A DNA stretch of 6,421 nucleotides from Candidatus Chloroheliales bacterium. Lineage in GTDB: Bacteria; Chloroflexota; Chloroflexia; QHBQ01. How positions within the stretch are numbered: position 1 is the first letter of the stretch; each line of letters opens with the position of its first letter. The DNA lies in NCBI GenBank assembly GCA_003243865.1, contig QHBQ01000393.1, positions 1 through 6,421 of the forward strand, read 5' to 3'. This document shows positions 4,194 through 6,421 of this stretch, in pieces. The translations under genes were made by a program, and so were the position numbers. The notes under the pieces are model-generated. The model ran no database searches. It saw only the letters and a list, made by a program, of their open reading frames with translations, and was not told the origin of the DNA.

Positions 4194-6421
4194 GTGCAAG
4201 ATAAGATCATCGTCAAGGGCGCACGCGAGCATAACCTGAAGGATATTGATGTCGAGATCCCGCGCGATCGGCTAGTGGTCGTCACCGGATTGTCGGGGTC
4301 GGGCAAGAGCAGCCTGGCCTTCGATACTATCTACGCCGAGGGCCAGCGCCGCTACGTCGAATCACTCAGCGCCTATGCCCGCCAGTTTCTGGGCCAGATG
4401 GACAAGCCGGACGTTGACCTAATCGAGGGCCTGTCACCGGCCATTTCGATTGACCAGAAGGGCGCGAGCCGCAACCCGCGCTCCACGGTCGGCACCATCA
4501 CCGAGGTCTACGACTATCTGCGCCTGCTCTACGCCCGCATCGGCCACCCTCACTGCCCCAATTGTGGTCGCGAAATTACCCAGCAGACAGTGCAGGAGAT
4601 CGTGGATGCGGTGGCCAGCCTACCCGACGGCAGCCGCATCCTCATCCTTGCGCCACTTATCAAGGACCGCAAGGGCGAACACCAGAAGCTGTTCGAGGAT
4701 ATTCGCAAGGCGGGCTATGTGCGCGCCCGCGTGGATGGCGAGATCGTCGAAGCCGACAACCCACCGGAGCTTGAGAAGTATAAGAAGCACACTATTGAAG
4801 TAGTAGTGGACCGCCTGGTCATCCACCAGCCCAGCCTGGAACTTGAGCCAGCAATGGTCGGGGTTGCCGCTGGCGTGGCTTCAAGCGGCCAGGGACTCAG
4901 CAGCGTGGATGCGGGCAGCCTGGGGGGCGCGTCACTGACCGGCAGCACCGACATTCGCCGCGTGACCGAATCGATCGAGGCGGCGCTGAAGCTGGGTGAT
5001 GGCGTGATTACCGTCGCGGTGCAGGATGGCGAGGAGTTGCTCTTCTCCGAACACTTCGCCTGCGTCTACTGTGGCATCAGCCTCGGCGAGATTGAGCCAC
5101 GCACCTTCAGCTTCAACAGCCCGCACGGTGCCTGCCCCGTCTGCACCGGCCTCGGCACCACCCTCGAACCCGACCCTGACCTGCTAATCCCCGACCCCAG
5201 CCTGTCGCTGCGCCAGGGGGCAATCGCCGCCAACGGGATGCCGACCGGCGCAGACACCTACTATGGCGAACTGTTCGAGGCGCTGGGCCGCACCTATGGC
5301 TTCGATATGGACACGCCGGTGCGCGACATGAGCGAGGAGCAGGTTAACGCTATCCTCTACGGCAGCAGCCAGCCGGTCCGCGTGCGCCACTTCGCCGGTG
5401 GCAGGGAGCGCGAGTACGAGACCTCCTTCGAGGGCATCGTCAACAACATTAAGCGCCGCTACGGCGACCCCAACACCGCGGAGGGTATTCGCGAGGAGTT
5501 CGCCGAGTATATGTCTCCCATCCCCTGCGCCGTCTGCAAGGGGGCCAGGCTGAAGCCGGAGGCGCTCAGTGTCACCATCGCGGGGCGCAACATCGTCGAG
5601 GTGGCGCAGGAGACGGTGCAGGATGCTGCTCGCTTCTTCGAGGGTCTGGCGGTGGAGGACAACCCGACGCCGTTTAGCAGCAACGGCCACTCCGCCAATG
5701 GGGCGAACGGTCACTCGGCGAACGGCACAGGCCGCAAGCTGAACGAGCGTGAGCGGCTGATTGCCCGTCAGATCCTGAAGGAGATCCGCGCCCGCCTCGG
5801 CTTTCTGGTGGATGTCGGCCTCGATTATCTTACCCTCGACCGCACAGCCGCCACCCTCGCGGGGGGCGAAGCGCAGCGCATCCGGCTCGCCACCCAGATC
5901 GGCAGCAGTTTGATGGGGGTCATCTATATCCTCGACGAGCCAAGTATCGGCCTGCACCAGCGCGACAACGCCCGCCTCATCTCTACCCTGGTGCGGCTGC
6001 GCGATCTCGGCAACACACTGCTGGTGGTCGAACACGATGAGGAAACGATCCGCACTGCCGACTGGATCATTGACGTTGGCCCCGGCGCGGGCGAACACGG
6101 CGGGCGGATTGTGGTTGAAGGCACGCTCGACGATATACTCAACTGCCCTGAATCGATCACTGGCCAGTATCTTAGCGGCCAGCGCAGCATCAAGGTGCCA
6201 GAGCGACGGCGGCGCGGCAGCGGCAAGAACCTGACCATCTACGGCGCGCGCGAACACAACCTGAAGAACATTGACGTGACCATCCCGCTGGGGATGTTCG
6301 TGGCAGTTACCGGCGTGAGCGGCAGCGGCAAGAGTACCCTGATCAACGAGATCCTGCACAAGTATCTCAGCCACGAGTTGCACCGCAGCCGCAAACGGGC
6401 CGGGCAGCACGATGCCATCGA
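4194..6421 (+). CDS. uvrA: Excinuclease ABC subunit A, UvrA (3' truncated by window end)
   Basis: UvrA is the dimeric ABC-type ATPase that finds bulky DNA lesions and loads UvrB in nucleotide excision repair. The frame is open from GTG 4194 for 742 codons and leaves the window. Visible: Walker [10 protein letters not shown] (32-40); CPNC (121-124); the first zinc finger C290-X2-C293-X20-C314-X2-C317; CAVC (445-448); ABC signature [13 protein letters not shown] (554-566); Walker B YILDEPS (578-584); H614 in VVEHDEE; and the second Walker [10 protein letters not shown] (707-715). The second signature and Walker B lie beyond the window. The Walker A lysines are 675 residues apart against 609 in E. 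coli (K37/K646). The excess is explained by insertions near 212-254 and 488-513. The signature has Ala where Ser is usual (LSGGE). The GTG start fits E. coli UvrA's N-terminus and follows GGTGGGG by 6 nt; no in-frame ATG exists nearby. It has its own promoter at 4010-4037. Confidence 0.97.
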   Translation, partial: MQDKIIVKGAREHNLKDIDVEIPRDRLVVVTGLSGSGKSSLAFDTIYAEGQRRYVESLSAYARQFLGQMDKPDVDLIEGLSPAISIDQKGASRNPRSTVGTITEVYDYLRLLYARIGHPHCPNCGREITQQTVQEIVDAVASLPDGSRILILAPLIKDRKGEHQKLFEDIRKAGYVRARVDGEIVEADNPPELEKYKKHTIEVVVDRLVIHQPSLELEPAMVGVAAGVASSGQGLSSVDAGSLGGASLTGSTDIRRVTESIEAALKLGDGVITVAVQDGEELLFSEHFACVYCGISLGEIEPRTFSFNSPHGACPVCTGLGTTLEPDPDLLIPDPSLSLRQGAIAANGMPTGADTYYGELFEALGRTYGFDMDTPVRDMSEEQVNAILYGSSQPVRVRHFAGGREREYETSFEGIVNNIKRRYGDPNTAEGIREEFAEYMSPIPCAVCKGARLKPEALSVTIAGRNIVEVAQETVQDAARFFEGLAVEDNPTPFSSNGHSANGANGHSANGTGRKLNERERLIARQILKEIRARLGFLVDVGLDYLTLDRTAATLAGGEAQRIRLATQIGSSLMGVIYILDEPSIGLHQRDNARLISTLVRLRDLGNTLLVVEHDEETIRTADWIIDVGPGAGEHGGRIVVEGTLDDILNCPESITGQYLSGQRSIKVPERRRRGSGKNLTIYGAREHNLKNIDVTIPLGMFVAVTGVSGSGKSTLINEILHKYLSHELHRSRKRAGQHDAI
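5682..5729 (+). repeat. 24-bp tandem repeat encoding NGHSANG x2 inside UvrA
   Basis: Two adjacent 8-codon units encode NGHSANGA and NGHSANGT. Seven residues are identical, yet five of those seven codons differ at the third position (for example GGC/GGT, TCC/TCG, AAT/AAC). The repeat lies in a hydrophilic linker in the first ATPase half, just before the conserved helix that leads to the ABC signature. Confidence 0.7.

Noticed and set aside
5184..6410. A 408-codon open frame on the minus strand opposite uvrA
   Set aside because: It lies wholly antisense to conserved UvrA motifs, has the Ala/Val/Arg-rich composition of a frame shadow in a GC-rich gene, and shows no recognisable domain.

Overview
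The window is bacterial chromosomal DNA of moderately high GC, judged by eye. It has compact genes on both strands and many short GC-rich palindromes between them. Repeated units of the type CCCTCC...GGAGGG next to start codons, together with a HicB-like/DinB fusion protein, are reminiscent of Chloroflexota. That assignment is an inference from style, not from a marker gene.

Layout: (1) positions 1-147 hold the 3' end of an unidentified, probably membrane-associated protein on the + strand. (2) Positions 178-1646 hold a two-gene leftward operon. A MerR-family regulator with a C-terminal GyrI-like ligand-binding domain is followed by a stand-alone GyrI-like protein of the KHHEIYL type. Upstream of merR is a promoter with the over-long 19-bp spacer typical of MerR-controlled promoters, so the pair looks like a self-regulated small-molecule response cassette. 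(3) Positions 1777-2562 hold a leftward gene for a HicB-like plus DinB protein, ending in a strong hairpin that includes its own stop codon. (4) Positions 2596-3168 hold a small three-helix membrane protein of unknown function. It is read divergently from the DinB gene from a near-consensus promoter that predicts a leaderless mRNA. (5) Positions 3109-3525 hold a leftward YccU-type CoA-binding protein whose 3' end overlaps the membrane-protein gene tail to tail by 60 bp. (6) Positions 3526-4193 are a 668-bp intergenic region. It holds the CoA-binding gene promoter, a 227-bp MITE-like inverted-repeat element, a pyrimidine-rich stretch with TCCGTTT repeats, and the uvrA promoter with two operator-like palindromes and a structured leader. 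(7) From 4194 to the window end lies the first 742 codons of uvrA, the nucleotide excision repair damage sensor. It is about 66 residues longer than E. coli UvrA between its two Walker A lysines because of two low-complexity insertions.

How the genes may work together: the merR-gyrI pair is the only clear functional unit. Some GyrI-like proteins hydrolyse DNA-alkylating cyclopropanoid toxins, and UvrA acts on bulky DNA adducts. A genotoxin-defence theme across the window is therefore conceivable but not demonstrated: uvrA has its own promoter on the other strand about 2.5 kb away. Most of the coding content is ordinary. The less ordinary material lies in the regulatory and repeat sequences and in the UvrA insertions.
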